Below, in pieces: positions 20,400 to 32,308 of a DNA stretch of 64,000 nt. Within the stretch, counting starts at the first letter, position 1, and each line of letters opens with the position of its first letter. Both the position numbers and the translations under genes were made by a program. The stretch comes from Isoetes taiwanensis. Its lineage: Eukaryota > Streptophyta > Lycopodiopsida > Isoetales > Isoetaceae. The stretch is from NCBI GenBank assembly GCA_021234155.1, contig JAJEKV010000042.1:3870995-3934994 (forward strand), written 5' to 3'. The notes below the pieces were generated by a model, which saw nothing but the letters and a program-made list of their open reading frames with translations, was not told where the DNA came from and ran no database searches.

Positions 20400-21942
20400 T
20401 GTGACGCTCCAAGACAAAGATACGCCCCCCGTGACGCACATTGTAATCGCCACGCCACGCCGCACACGCCACCCCGATTGACGGTAATGCCAACGATAGC
20501 CAGTAAGTAGCCCTAGGGGCAACTTGCTAGAGTGTTCATATATTATTAATGTGCACATGTGCACATTAATGAGGGCACACCTTCCATGTTGGCATATTTT
20601 GCCACCTAGCCACTAAAGGCAAGTGGGGCCTTCCAATTATCCCACATGCCAAATTGGGTAATTGGAAACCCTAGCCTAAACCCCCATGTCTATTTAGGGT
20701 AGGAAAACCCTAGCTTGCTAGTTTTTCGTCCTTAGGGTTTTAGAGCTCAGCTTTGGCCCCCAGAGCCAAAACCGCCTCCCGTGACGCCTGCGAATTGCAT
20801 GATCGGGCTTCCCCCTGGCCTCGATCAGCTCAGCAGATGGTTGAACTCAGTCGAGGAGCCACTCAAGGATCAGAGTTTGGTCAATTTAATAGCTTAAACC
20901 GCCTTCTAGTCATAGAATCAGTAGGTTTAGACTATTAAATTGCCCATAGTAGTTATCTAGATCTTAGATCTTGGACACTAACCAAAGAACCTAACTCTAT
21001 GATTGGATCTAGTTCTTTAGTTCTTCCGTGATATATTTGGATGATGTATTTCTGTGAACTCCTTGTATTGGGAAGGGGGTAGAGGCCCTAAAGCTTGTAG
21101 TTGATGCTCCTAGAGTAGCCTCTCTAGCACACCGTAGATTCGCCTGTACAAGAGCCACACCGGTTGTGGGTGAAGGGGCCGACCGCTAAAAAGGAGGTTC
21201 ATGTCCCGACTCTGAACGATCCCCCGGTGTGTAAAGCCTACCGGGATCATTGTGACTAGGTCTAATGGCTTACCACCGAAAGTGCGGGTAAGGCATGGGC
21301 TCGACACCCGCGAAGTGGTGTACACTTTCCAGCTGGGTTCAATCAATACGGGCAAAGGGCCCTCTAGTCACCTTGAGTTAGCATGCATCTCCTGAGGGAG
21401 TGATCCCTACCGCCCCATCGAACCGGGAGGATGAGACCCAGAATAGCCCCCTTCTCGCTATGCATCCGGGCGGCTACAAAGTGTCCCAACACTTTTCAGC
21501 CTACTCGCAAAGTGTGCACAGTGAGGGGCGGATGGAGTGGACAACCCTATGCCATGTTCTTATGCCACCCAAATCCATTGCCATGAATTCTCGCCTCAAG
21601 AACGAACTAACTCGAGACCCAAGCCGCCATCCATTGAGTCCGAGCCTTGGGTAGGATCCCCTATGTGATGTGCTGATCTTTGTCTATGCAGATATGAGGG
21701 GACCATCCTTCGAGATGGTCACAGATGATGTGATGTATGTGCTAATGACATGTATGTTTACGCCCGCAGCCTAGGTAGGCCCCGAGGGAGACGGGGTAGA
21801 ATGACACCTTCACTCTCCCCACCGAGACTCGCTACGGGTGCGCTGATATGTGGAGGGCCCCTGTACGCATGGAGCTGGTGTGGGGAAGAACTCCTCGCTT
21901 GTATACCGGTGAGTGCACCGCATAATGCAGTAGGGGACGTCA
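20400..21942 (+). repeat. 3' LTR of the chromovirus
   Basis: A direct repeat of 8842-10376, preceded by the polypurine tract AAGGTGGGGAGAA (20387-20399). Compared with the 5' LTR it repeatedly lacks one base from a run: AGGGGG becomes AGGGG, CACCTTTCC becomes CACCTTCC, and CCAGGTAAG becomes CCAGTAAG. Confidence 0.9.
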
Positions 21943-22198
21943 TTAGTTGGGAAGCACGCGCAAGAGGCTTTAGAATGTAACTAAGCTTTGGGAAGGCGAT
22001 TGTATTTGCAAGTAAACAAACTTGTTGATTATTACAAGAACTGAGTTGAAATTATAATTGCTAAGTTCATGGATGTAGCATGAGAATATTATTATTGGTT
22101 ATGGGGGAAATAGTTTTTGGGACCTTGGAATATTGATATAAAGATTAAATTCTTTACCTAAGTATTATTGTTGCGGATGCATGAGTTACTGTGATGGG
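21943..22198 (+). repeat. Giant inverted repeat, left arm part 2
   Basis: Continues the left arm after the chromovirus insertion. It pairs with 22282-22535 in reverse complement; for example GAGAATATTATTATTGGTT at about 22081 matches the complement near 22375. The arm ends at ATGAGTTA (22198), followed by an 83-base unpaired loop. Confidence 0.85.
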
Positions 22199-22281
22199 CC
22201 TGGCCAGTTAACCTTTATGGTAACTGGAGATCCCATTAATCTCGACCATTGGATCTACTTAAGCTTAAAAACTTAAGAAAT
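22199..22281. other. Loop of the giant inverted repeat
   Basis: The 83 bases between the arms are not repeated elsewhere in the window. They contain a small inner inverted repeat (GGCCAGTTAACC then GGTAACTGG). This short spacer implies the arms were made by an inverted duplication rather than by two independent insertions. Confidence 0.7.
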
Positions 22282-24968
22282 TAACTCATGCATCCGCAAC
22301 AATAACACTTAGGTAAAGAATTTAATCTTTATATCAATATTCCAAGGTCCCAAAAAATATTCCCCCATAACCAATAATAATATTCTCACGCTACATCCAT
22401 GAACTTAGCAATTATAGTTTCAACCCAGTTCTTGTAATAATCAACAAGTTTGTTTATTTGCAATCCAATTCCTACTATCGCCTTCCCAAAGCTTAATTAC
22501 ACTCCAGAGCCTCTTGCACGCCTGCTTACACCATCAACAATGGGGTTAGTCACAGGGATTAAGTGGGGATCGAGGTTCTAGGACATGCCTAAGCATCCGC
22601 AACATAATGCATCCATCCAAAAACAATAACTTAATCTTACCGTAGCCTCGCCCCTGAAACTCAAGTTAGTAATCCATACATGCATGTCCCACAATGCACA
22701 ATTTACCCATGAATAGCTACTACATACTACAACCATTGCAATTCAATACAAGACATCCCAATTAACATAATAACAGCTTAGCAACCATGGCAACATAGAC
22801 AACAACCAATATTCCTCTAGGTCTGAGCATGGCCAACTCGGCTGATCAGGTCAGTGACATAGAGGCGGGGTAAACCACGTGTGTACCATCCACGTTGCGT
22901 CCAGCATTGAAGGACCGCTTAACTTTGCAAGACATTGTACCCTAAGGTGCCAATGCCCGATGTTCCAAATAAACCATTCACGTATCACTGTGCAATAACC
23001 GCGAGTCTAGACTATCGTACCTAGACTCCGGCCCCAGAGGATTATATCACAGAGCATTCCAATACTATTATAGCACTTCACATAAAAATATATCATAGCA
23101 TATTTCAACAAGGGATCCTCAATGTCAACCAAATTGTGTAGCAAATCATAATGCCATATTAGTGGGTAACCAACCACACCATGATACATCCCAAAGACAT
23201 GTTTTTAACAATAATCCATGCACACATAATTATACTTTACTAAGCCAACCAAATCAGAGATATGATAAATCATAATTCCTTTAATTAAATGCAAACATTA
23301 ACAACATGCTACATTGACAATAGTAAGTATGATCCCACGCTCCTAGAACAATTAAATCACCGACATGATATACTTTCAAGGACCAACAACCTAAGACACG
23401 ATTCATTAAATCTACAAACCATCATCAAAGCTCATTAAGTTTTCCCAAACTACGTCAACCAAAACATAGACATCACAAGAACCCCAGGTGTAAGACTTGA
23501 CCCACACCTGGAAATACTTTGCTCATTCTCCTCGGTTCAATTCTGATCAATCATGGTGAAAGCGCATCCATCACAACAAAAAAGGCTTCTTTCCCATGAA
23601 AAACTCCTTCCCAAGAAATCAAGAATAATATTGTTGCACTTATATAACCTAACAATGACCTTGCATGCATGCACATACTACATGCATGCACACACTGCAT
23701 GCATGGACACATTGCATGCATGTATTCCTAGCGCATAATCATTTATTTTACCATTGAAAATGCACTCTTATATAATGGCAACATTACTTACATCTTAATG
23801 TTGGTGCTAGGTTGCTAGGTCTGTTACAGTCTCTCCTCTAAAAATTCAACCCATGTCCTCATGGGCGCATCTTAGAGCACTCATGAAAAATCCAGTTTGT
23901 ATCTCCCTTTGTGACATCTTCCTTGGAACAAACCCAACCATTGATTTAAATTTTTTTTATAGTCTACCTCCTTAATTCCCCGGGTCTCTTCCCTTTATGC
24001 CTTCACATCTTAATCCTCAATTCAACATTTCCCTCAGAACTGACCCATCCTTGTCAAACACAATTGCTTAGCCTTCCAATCCAAGATGATGCCTCTCCAA
24101 ACTTGAAAGTTCAAAGCTAGCTTCATACAAGTAATTTAAGCTAAAGGAAAGATGCATATTAGATAGCTCCAATGCACGACGCTTCTAACATTCAATTTAA
24201 CATACCACCGAGTCTAGAACTAACTCAAGTATTAATAACATTGAGTATACTCTATGCATCAATAACAACAAAAGGAAAAGAGTAACATACATATCCAATT
24301 CAATATAATAAACGTAATGCAGTTAATGCAACTTTTCATAAAGAAGGTACGTGCCAGAAAAAAACCCCACCATTACAAAGAGATACTCAGGACGAACTAG
24401 ATATCTAATCTCTCGAGACTTCTTGGGTGGCCAAATCCAAAAAGTAACAAGCAAAATACATAATCAACCCTAGTCTGGGTATCTTATAGCTACGTAACAT
24501 ACTTAAGTTGATACAAGGGATCCCATAAGAATTATAGTCCATGGTACAGAGAATTCCTCTACGAGTTTTGACCTCTATATTTAGCCTACTTCCATACATA
24601 TTACCCCATCACACTAGTTAGTCTTTCAACAAGATTTTATAGGCATCAATTGCCGTTAATTTCAATGAAGCTCTTACTTCATGTATTTCGTTCACAACTT
24701 CAATCCTTTTACTATCCTTAATCAAGTAATGCAATCACCATCCCTCCATTAATCTACAATCACTTCTAGCATGCCAAATAATTACGATACATGGAAGCAC
24801 TATTACTAGATGTGCTTACAACTCTTTATTATATTCTAAGATTATTAAAAATGACACTTCCCCATGTTTATACATTCCCCTCTGCCTTGTCTGGGCTTTA
24901 TCTGACAACTCTTTCGTTCAACTTCATCGTTTATCTACTACCACAATTAAATATGTTATTTCTCTATA
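22282..24968 (-). repeat. Giant inverted repeat, right arm part 1
   Basis: Reverse complement of 22198 down to 21943 and then of 8841 down to about 6215, with the chromovirus absent, so this arm shows the undisturbed sequence at that insertion point. The LTR-like start TGTAACAGACC reads on the minus strand from 23828. The arm is cut near 24968 by a LINE. Confidence 0.85.
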
Positions 24969-26160
24969 GTTTCCGTCTACTATGCACTGGGACACATCCA
25001 TACGGCTACGAGTTACGGCGGGCTGGAAAGCACTATATGCAATGCAAAACAATAGTCATAGAGCAGAGTTGTATGATTGGACCCATTAGTCACACCTGTT
25101 CAAAGTCTTAGTGGAGCCTGTCCTTTTATACGGGGTTGAAGTATGGGGCCCAGTAGTATCCCTCGCTACTTGGAATGACTTGGAGCAGGTGCAGAAAGCC
25201 TTCTTGGTACGAGCACTAGGGGTGAAGTCCACAGTCCCATATCAAATTCTACTGCAGGAAACAGGATTCTTGCCTCTTCTTGAGGGCTGCCCTTGATCGC
25301 CACATTGTCTATTTTTTCGAAGGTGGTCAACATGGACGATGCTCGTCTCCCAAAACTAGCTTATATCATGGCAATGGGGCCACAACGCCTCAAGGCCTGC
25401 TGGAGGGAAAAGAGAGCTCAATGGATGGCTAGATGGAATGTGCAGGAGCACAGGTGCATACATGTGCAAACAGAGGCAGATCGCCATAGCTTGAGGCAAT
25501 ATCTTGACGCTTGCTTCATCAGCAAGCTTTGGGATGCCAGCGCCCTTGAACAGGTCAAGACAGCACACTACCAAATGCCACATAAATCCCACATTGGAAC
25601 GAGGCCCACAATGCTACCTGCGCACCCACTTGCCTATGAAAAGACGCAGACTGCGTTGCCTCCATTCGCATTGGGGGCACATCATCTTCGAATTGAGACA
25701 GGCAGATGGATTGGTGAGCCACGTCAGGACAGGCTCTGTCAATGCTGCCAAATGGGAGTCATTGAGGATGAATCTCATACCCTTCAAAGTTGCCCAGCAT
25801 ATGATCAAATCCGGACGCGCTATGCTGAGTTGGTCAGGCCTGGCCAGCCGCTACATGTGACATTGAGCACGGCATCCGTACGGATGCTAGGATCATACCT
25901 TCAGGAGGTCATGGACATGCGAGATCAGCTATGTCCTCGGGCACGCACTTGACATGTACATAACACATTTATTTCATGATGATGTATACTTGTACAGTTT
26001 GACAGCATTCTTATTACTGCCACGGTTTTTCCCTCGAAAACCCTTCGGGGCGGGGGTTTTTTAACCCGGACAGTAATAAGTTTGCTGCGCTCCTTCTGGG
26101 TCCCATAGGCCGATTGGTCTCAGTGGACGATAAAAAAACTATTCTATTCTATTCTATTCT
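24969..26160 (+). mobile_element. 5'-truncated LINE, plus strand
   Basis: Inserted in the right arm of the giant inverted repeat. Only the end of ORF2 and the 3' UTR remain. The 3' UTR (CCTCGAAAACCCTTCGGGGC, then GGCCGATTGGTCTC) is the reverse complement of that at 26290-26420, so both LINEs are one family. The tail is (ATTCT)n at 26139-26160 instead of poly(A). Confidence 0.85.
25090..25951 (+). pseudogene. LINE ORF2 C-terminal fragment
   Basis: Starts inside the post-RT region with VLLYGVEVWGP, a motif typical of the end of LINE RT (YG.E.W). It continues in a second frame after an overlap at 25293. Residues HHLRIETGRWIGEPRQDRLC, then CCQMGVIEDESHTLQSCPAY, give a CCHC-like zinc-binding end (C-x2-C...H...C) as in plant LINE ORF2. 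One frameshift is seen near 25295; otherwise the last 219 residues are open to the stop. Confidence 0.8.
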
Positions 26161-26270
26161 TCATCTTCTTCTTCTTCATTATCCATAAAAAGGATAACAT
26201 TGTTCAATCTTGGCCAATCAATTCTTCAATCTGCCATAATTTAAGTGGATATCATTCTCTAAATATAAAT
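26161..26270 (-). repeat. Giant inverted repeat, right arm part 2
   Basis: A 110-base slice of the right arm, the complement of about 6109-6215, left between two LINE insertions. It contains GGATATCATTCTCTAAATAT, the complement of sequence near 6115. Confidence 0.85.
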
Positions 26271-26539
26271 AGAATAGAATTCTATAGAATAGAATTCTTT
26301 TTATCGTCCACGGAGACCAATCGGCCTATGAGACCCAATACAAAAAGCGCAGCAGTCACATTACTGCTCGGATTAAAAAACCCCCGCCCCGAAGGGTTTT
26401 CGAGGGAAAAACCGTGGCAGCAATAAGACTGCTGACATCAATTAAATGGTTGATCGGGGCATATCCGAGCCCTCAAGTCCAAGAGACTTCCTGAATATAT
26501 GATCCGAAAGTGAGCTTAATCGTCGCGTGCCCGATTATC

Positions 26540-27339
26540 ATGTGTAGCGCTCATCGGGTCTAATCAATCGAGCATAGCGTGTCCGAATCTGATCATATGC
26601 TGGGCAGCTCTGGAAAGTGTGACACCCATCCTCAACAGCTCCCGTCTGGCAGCACTGACAAACCCTATCCTAACGTAGCTCCCCAATCCATCGACCTGTC
26701 TCAATCCGGAGATGGTGGGCACCTGTGCGAATGGAGGCGATATGCCTGCACTTTTTCATGGGCAGATGTGAACGTAGGTAGCGTTGTGGGCCTCGTTCTA
26801 ATGTGGGATTTATGTGCTGCTTGTAATGTGCTGTTTTGACTTGCTCCAGAGCCCTGGAATCCCAAAGCTTGCTGGAGAAACAAGCATCAAGGTAACATCT
26901 CAGGCTGTCACGGTCTGCCTCTGTTTCTACCTGGATGCACATGTGCTCCTGGACATTCCATCTAGTTAGCCAATCGCACTCTTTTATCCTTCCAACAATT
27001 CTTGAGTCGCTGTGGTCCTATTGCCCTTTGCATAAGCCAAGTCGCGGTAGACGATCATCATCCATATTTACCACCTTTCGGAAATAGACGATGTGTGTCT
27101 ATCAAGGGCCGCTTCGGAAGTGGCAGGAAACCCGCCTCTCCGCAACAAAATTTGATATGGGACCGTGGATTTCACTCCGAAAGTGCCCGTGCTAAGAAGG
27201 CCTTCGCACTGCTCTAAGTCGCCCAAGTAGCAAGGGACACCACTGGGCCCCAGACTTCAACTATGTACAAAAGAACGGGCTCTACCAATACCCTGAACAG
27301 ATGTGCCTGATGCCCCCAATCATATAGTTCTGCTCTGTG
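26540..27339 (-). pseudogene. LINE ORF2 C-terminal part and 3' UTR junction
   Basis: The minus-strand frame at 26942-26670 reads VETEADRDSLRCYLDACFSS and HHLRIETGRWIGELR, closely matching the C-terminus of the plus LINE at 25450-25730. The Cys/His end that should follow is in other frames near 26680-26600. The UTR (26540-26310) contains GAAGGGTTTTCGAGG. Confidence 0.75.
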
Positions 27340-28629
27340 GTTATTGTTCTGCATTGCATAGAGTGCTTTCCAGCCTGCTGCTACACGCAATCTTATGGAA
27401 GTGTCCCAGTGTAGAAGGAAACTCCACTCCCATATACTTGTAGGTGGGTGTCACCTCCACTTGTTGCCCTCGATAAGTGAATGAAGGGGGCCTTGGATGG
27501 CGCGAGGATGAGATTAGGACCACCTTGGTCTTGGCCAGATTGACCTTCATGTCTGTGGCCTGGCAGAATGTATCCAGAGCATCTAAGTGAGACTGCATAT
27601 CCTCTAGAGTGTGAGCTAAGAGGTCAACATCGTCTGCATAGATGAGTTGTCTGATGACCTGATGCAAAAGTTGGGTCCCACCACCCCCATTGTCCATGAG
27701 CCAGTGTTCCAACTGGTCAATGTACAGACCAAACAATGTTGGGGAAAGAGGACATCCCTGGCGGACCCCAATACTGCTAGTGAATGGTTATCCCGTCATC
27801 CGCATCTGGCCTATACAACTCTCGTACAACCTGTATACTGCATTTTGCATATCCACAGGAAACTCTAGTTGCCGCAATCTTTCCCATAACTTTTCCCGAG
27901 GCACGGTGTCAAAAGCCTTCGCAAAGTCAACAAAGCAACAATACAGGTCCCGCCGATGGTTTCTGCTATCCTCAACCAAAGTCCTCAATGTGAAGATATG
28001 ATCAATGGTTGAATGCCGGGGTCTGAACCCTGCTTGTGTGAGAGCTCGCACACCTGTTGCTTCTGCCCACCTGGTCAACTGTTGCTCAATAATGCCAGCT
28101 AGCAGTTTGGCAAACACCGAACTGACCATGATTGTTCGGTAATTGGTTTTGTGGTCCACTGCTGGGGGAATCCTTCCTGTAGCGCTCTGTTGAGCATAGT
28201 GGTTAGGACTGGTACCATAGGCTTCCCTGCCCACTTGAGCAACTCTGCCTGCATACCATCCAGGTCCGTTGCTTTCCCATTGGCCAAACGCTGCAGACCC
28301 TGGGTAACATCATCCTTTGTGATTTCTAATGTCGGACCATTCTGTGGGGGTATGAGTGCTCGTGTCCCTTGAGGATCATAGAGTTGCTGCAGGTATTGTT
28401 CCCACTGCTCATTAGTGATGTTCCCCGTAGGCTGGGCTGGCTTTCGAAGAACCTTGCGCCAAAAGATTCTAGGATGGCTTTTCAACATGGAAAACATTTC
28501 CCTTTGATGACGTGCAATGTACTGAGATTTCTTTGCCTTCAAGAAAGCACGATACTGTGTGGTGGCATGTGGGCGCATTGCGGGATCTCGTGGATGGGCG
28601 GAGCCGGCATTTGTATTCCTTACACTCAA
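27340..28629 (-). pseudogene. LINE ORF2 reverse transcriptase
   Basis: In order on the minus strand: LANGKATDLDGMQAELLKWA (28290-28230), NYRTIMVSSVFAKLLAGIIE (28150-28085), GFRPRHSTIDHIFTLR (about 28030-27985), CCFVDFAKAFDTVPREKLWE (27945-27885), then after a frameshift near 27790 QLIYADDVDLLAH (about 27650-27612) with the catalytic DD, and TDMKVNLAKTKVV (27558-27520). This is the complete finger-palm order of LINE RT. The frame is broken at about 28230 and 27790. Confidence 0.85.
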
Positions 28630-28929
28630 AGATCAAACCACCGACACGGGGAATGTTGCGATCCACGATACCTCTCGGCATGCTATCCCAAAACATCTTT
28701 CTACAACAGTACCAAGGAGCTCAATCAGCTGACCCGTTTGCTGCTCTAGCGTGGGGGCCTGCAAAATTCCTAAAAGGTCATCTATGAGCATATCAACATA
28801 ATCCTTTGCCTGCTCATAATCCAATCGCATAGCGAGGGGTATACAAGGAGCTGCCAGAGAAGGGGTTCTAGCAGCCGCCAAGCCAACCGCAAGTAGAGTG
28901 GAAGGTGATCTGAAATGTCTCCTCATCTC

Positions 28930-29760
28930 TACCGTCTGCCGCCTACCCGAAAGTGGTTGATCAAATATACATCCTGCTCAGCGACTAATAGATAGTCCAC
29001 CACACTAGATCCTCCACCCTGATTCTCTTGTTTGCAGGTGCACTTACAGGAGGAAGGCCACTGTGCCAGGCCATTACAAATTACCAAGTCAAAGACACCA
29101 CATAGTAGAAGCAACCGCCGCCAAAGCGCTGTGGACTGACTATCATCCGATGTTCAGGGCTGGTACGCCTCCTCAAGGGGCGCAACCAAACACATCCCCG
29201 AGCCAAAGGATCAAGTCTCATGGGCTGCTCTACTCCCGTCCGCATTGAAGTCCCCAAGGAGTACCACACTACCCAACCGTTTATGTTGCCGTATGTCATC
29301 ATATAGATCGACATATGGAGCTAGCCCGTCCACATCCGAGTGGGCATAGTAAAAGTTGCTTTCTCGCATGTGGAAAGTAGCAAGCGTACCAAGAAGAGAG
29401 GGTTGCCACTACAATTCTCACTCCCGCACCCAAAAGTACCGGTTGTGTCTCATCAATCTTGTGCGGAAGACCGACCGTGCCAAAGACTCCCGGTAATAAC
29501 AGGCAACCCTCCATGTCCCTCTTGCCTCAGGCAAAATATTGAAGACCGAGAAATGTTGATAGCCTAAAAGATCGTGTAGCCTCAGTGTCCTGCGGCTCCC
29601 ATGTCTCCATGAGGAAGATGAGATCCATACCGCAAAGAACAGAGTTGAGACTATCCCCCTTCCGCCATGGGAAACCTCGACAATTCCGTGAGACCACCAA
29701 GGCACATTCCCTATTTGTTAGCAGCAGAGGCATGCACAGCATTGAGTTGTGGGGGGAAGA
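28930..29760 (-). pseudogene. LINE ORF2 APE-type endonuclease region
   Basis: NCRGFPWRKGDSLNSVLCGM, then IFLMETWEP (about 29690-29590), match the N-terminal Asn and catalytic Glu neighbourhood of APE-like endonucleases. A broken GD(F)NAD-type segment reads LGTSMRTGVEQ near 29240, and SVVDYLLVAEQDVY near 29000 matches the SxxDY end of the domain. This enzyme nicks the target DNA. Frameshifted several times. Confidence 0.65.
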
Positions 29761-30104
29761 GGGGAAGCGGTAGCAGATCGAGTCATGTGGACAGAGTGAG
29801 AAGCAATAGGGGTTGGGGCAGAGGAGAAGCAAAGAGGGAGTTGGGGTGGCATATGACCGAGGAGTAGTGGCAAAGGCAGCAGGGCATGGGGCTGGAGCGA
29901 CGGGTGGTGGAGGAGCATGATCGAGGAGGTGGGGGCTGCAGCTGAATGGCCCGGAGGGGTCTCAAAGAATATCTCGGTGAGCTTAAAAATGTGCATCTTG
30001 CCTCGAACTAGTCCCGCAGCTCCTCCTTGACAGCCGGATGCCTCGAACCTTGGTGAGCTCACGCTGCCTGGACTCTTGTTGCGCTTAGGGTGAGGTCTCG
30101 TCCA

Positions 30105-31500
30105 CATACAAGGATGTTCCCTTCAATTGCTTGCCATGGCGCAGTATGGCATCCCGTACTTGCATATCTCAAGCATCGTGAATATGACAATACGGTTGTA
30201 GACAGAACATCGAGCACCATGACGGCTGGCTCGAGCAATGTGTACAGGCCCAGGCAATGTCATACGATTGATGATCTGCATCCAAGTCGGGTGAATGAGA
30301 TTCTCTCCCTCTTCTTCCCGGCAGGCCATGGATCACCAAATTATGACCTCTCGTCAAGGTTCACTAAGCTCACGTGGATCAACGTTTGCTGGGACAACAT
30401 GTACCGGCTGCTGTCTGTGAGTTGAAGGCGCTGTCCGATGTCCATGAACAGGAGGTTCCTGTTGGCGTGGAGGGAATGGTGAAGTAGGGCGTCGTGGTGC
30501 CTGCCTAGACTGATTTCGCATGGGTGCTTGAGCATGGGTGGCAGCTGAGGTGTCTGAGATTGCCTCCGCCTTCTGGAGCCAAGAGCTCAGCTCCTGCTGG
30601 AATTGTTTCTGCCGCTCCAACTCGGATACACAATTTTGCAAGGCCTGGTGCATTGGCATGGAGTCCTTTCCCCGTTGGATTGTAGCTTCGTAGCTCGTGG
30701 TGCCTCTTGCTCTTGAACAAGGGAACGCTGTTCCAACTTCGTATCCTAGAGGCAATTACATCATCCGTCGATGTGAAGGTGATCTCCATTGTGCCATCCT
30801 GCTCGAAGGGCTTCTTTGTAGCAACTGACTTTCGTTAGTTGCTATCCGAAATGCCCCCTGAGTGGCAATGACATCTGCAATGTCTGATCGAAGACGGGAG
30901 ATATCAATAACCATCTCCTGCTCAATTCTCTCCTTGTCCTTCATTATAACTTCATCTCTGGTAGACATGGTGTCTATTTGTGCCCGGAGACCAGCAAGAG
31001 TCTGGCTATCCTGCTCCCTTTCAAACCGCAACAAGCTTAATACCGCCAAGCAATTGTTGCACTTTGGGTCTCAATGCCTCAAACCGTTGCTTTACTATAG
31101 CCAGTTTTTTCTTAAGCACTTGGGGATGGAGGCTTGTTGCTCTTCCGCCCGGTGTGAGATCTGAGTGGTGTGATCCTCAACCATCGCCTGTGTTTGTCTC
31201 CACCTCTCATGGCATGACTGGTGTGCCATCCTTGTGGAATCAGCGTCTGAGGTCTGCAAAGCTGGGTCTGTCGACTGTGCTGCTGGCTGAGCTTAGCTTG
31301 CCACCTGAGCCTTTGCACGAGCCTCCTTCTTCATGGAAGAGGCTTCTCCCTTGGCCTTGACCGCTAGGTCTAGGGTCTCTTCTTGTGATGGGTCACCTGT
31401 ATGCTCCTCCCAAGTGGGCATGTCGTGCAGCCGGTCTCGAAGTCCTGGTCCGGGTCTAGTTCTCGAAGTTGGGTTGGGGATGTCCCCGAGAGTGTCCATG
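30105..31500 (-). pseudogene. LINE ORF1-like region
   Basis: Starts MDTLGDIPNPTSRTRPGPGL (31499). A long helical part follows (31049-30850: RDEVIMKDKERIEQEMVIDI), probably a coiled coil, then a Gln/Pro-rich linker (30700-30400). The end (30350-30123: NLVIHGLPG in one frame; IINRMTLPGPVHIARASRHG in another) resembles the RNA-binding part of plant LINE ORF1. ORF1 proteins bind element RNA. At least four frameshifts. Confidence 0.55.
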
Positions 31501-31569
31501 GGTACCTAGACAGATCTTGAATCAAACGGACCAACAAATTAGGGCAAGTCAAGGGAATATGTGAAGCCC

Positions 31570-31960
31570 TAATCCAGAATCCAGAAGAGCAAACCGGCCG
31601 GAAAATTGCTGTTATCACAGAAATAACTTAGCCAACCGGGTCATATCATACACCATCGGAAAGGTTACTAAGAGAGCTTTCCAACGCAACAAATTTCAGC
31701 TGAAACGGACTTCTGGATCTCCTGTTATGAGTGAAAACGTGTGACTAGCACCACCGCCTTAGGGTTTGAGCGCCTTTGGAGATGGAGGCCGGAAAACTGC
31801 TGTTTTGCTATACAAACCCTATTCTAGCATATGCAAATCGCATACCTTCAGAAAGCTATCGGAGAGAGCTTTGCAACGCACCAAATTTCAGCTGAAACGG
31901 AGTTCGGGATCTCCAGTTGTGATCAAAAACATGAGACCGGCATTAGGAGCACCTAGAGAG
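31570..31960 (-). promoter_or_regulatory. LINE 5' UTR, two tandem monomers of about 190 bp
   Basis: The sequence from CCGGAAAATTGCTGTT (31598) recurs from CCGGAAAACTGCTGTT (31789). Both hold AACGCA.CAAATTTCAGCTG, then GGATCTCC.GTT. Tandem 5' monomers act as promoters in some other LINEs; here that role is inference. Confidence 0.7.
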
Positions 31961-31967
31961 AGGAGCG

Positions 31968-32308
31968 AATGCTTAACCTGACTACTTTGTTTCATTAAGT
32001 GCTTTCTTATACTCCAAGAATTTTTCAAGGCCAAGAACTTTTTCAAGGCTATCACCAACTATTCTAGGCATAACCCTAGGGCCAACAATTTTATAGACCT
32101 CAAGTAGGACCATGATGTAATCATGACATTTCCTTCTACGTCACACATCTGCTATTTACACATGAGCTTCAATCCGACTATCATGTCAATCTTATTTTAT
32201 AACCATATCTAAGCATTCTCAAAATTTGTCTTACAACCACCGTGTTGTAACCTTATCCAACCATAGCCTGAATGCTATCAACTTAGCAACCTATTGTTAT
32301 TTTTATTA
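31968..32308 (-). repeat. Giant inverted repeat, right arm part 3
   Basis: The last part of the right arm, the complement of about 5777-6100, resuming directly after the minus-strand LINE at AATGCTTAACC. It ends at TAACAATAGG / CCTATTGTTA, which defines the outer boundary of the inverted repeat on both sides. Confidence 0.85.

Larger units (their letters stand above)
8842..21942 (+). mobile_element. Ty3/Gypsy chromovirus carrying a histone H3-like gene
   Basis: A 13.1-kb LTR retrotransposon with two LTRs of about 1.5 kb (8842-10376 and 20400-21942), starting TGTGACG and ending ACGYCA. Order inside: histone H3-like gene, an unrecognised ORF, gag, protease, reverse transcriptase, RNase H, integrase, chromodomain, polypurine tract. 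It sits inside the left arm of the giant inverted repeat. The right arm shows the empty site, with GATGGTGTAAGCAGG where this copy has GGTGTA before and GTTGGGAAGCA after, so the target duplication is blurred. All coding parts read on + but with many frameshifts and stops. The H3 gene and the doubled promoter cassette are not part of any chromovirus plan I know. Confidence 0.9.
26271..31967 (-). mobile_element. Near full-length LINE, minus strand
   Basis: A 5.7-kb non-LTR retrotransposon reading right to left. It has 5' UTR monomers (about 31960-31560), an ORF1-like region (31500-30100), ORF2 with endonuclease, RT and Cys/His end (29760-26540), a 3' UTR, and an (AGAAT)n tail at 26271-26305 as seen on +. 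It interrupts the right arm between ATATAAAT (26270) and AATGCTTAACC (31968); the sequence AAT is present on both sides. Many frameshifts make it inactive as given. Confidence 0.85.
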
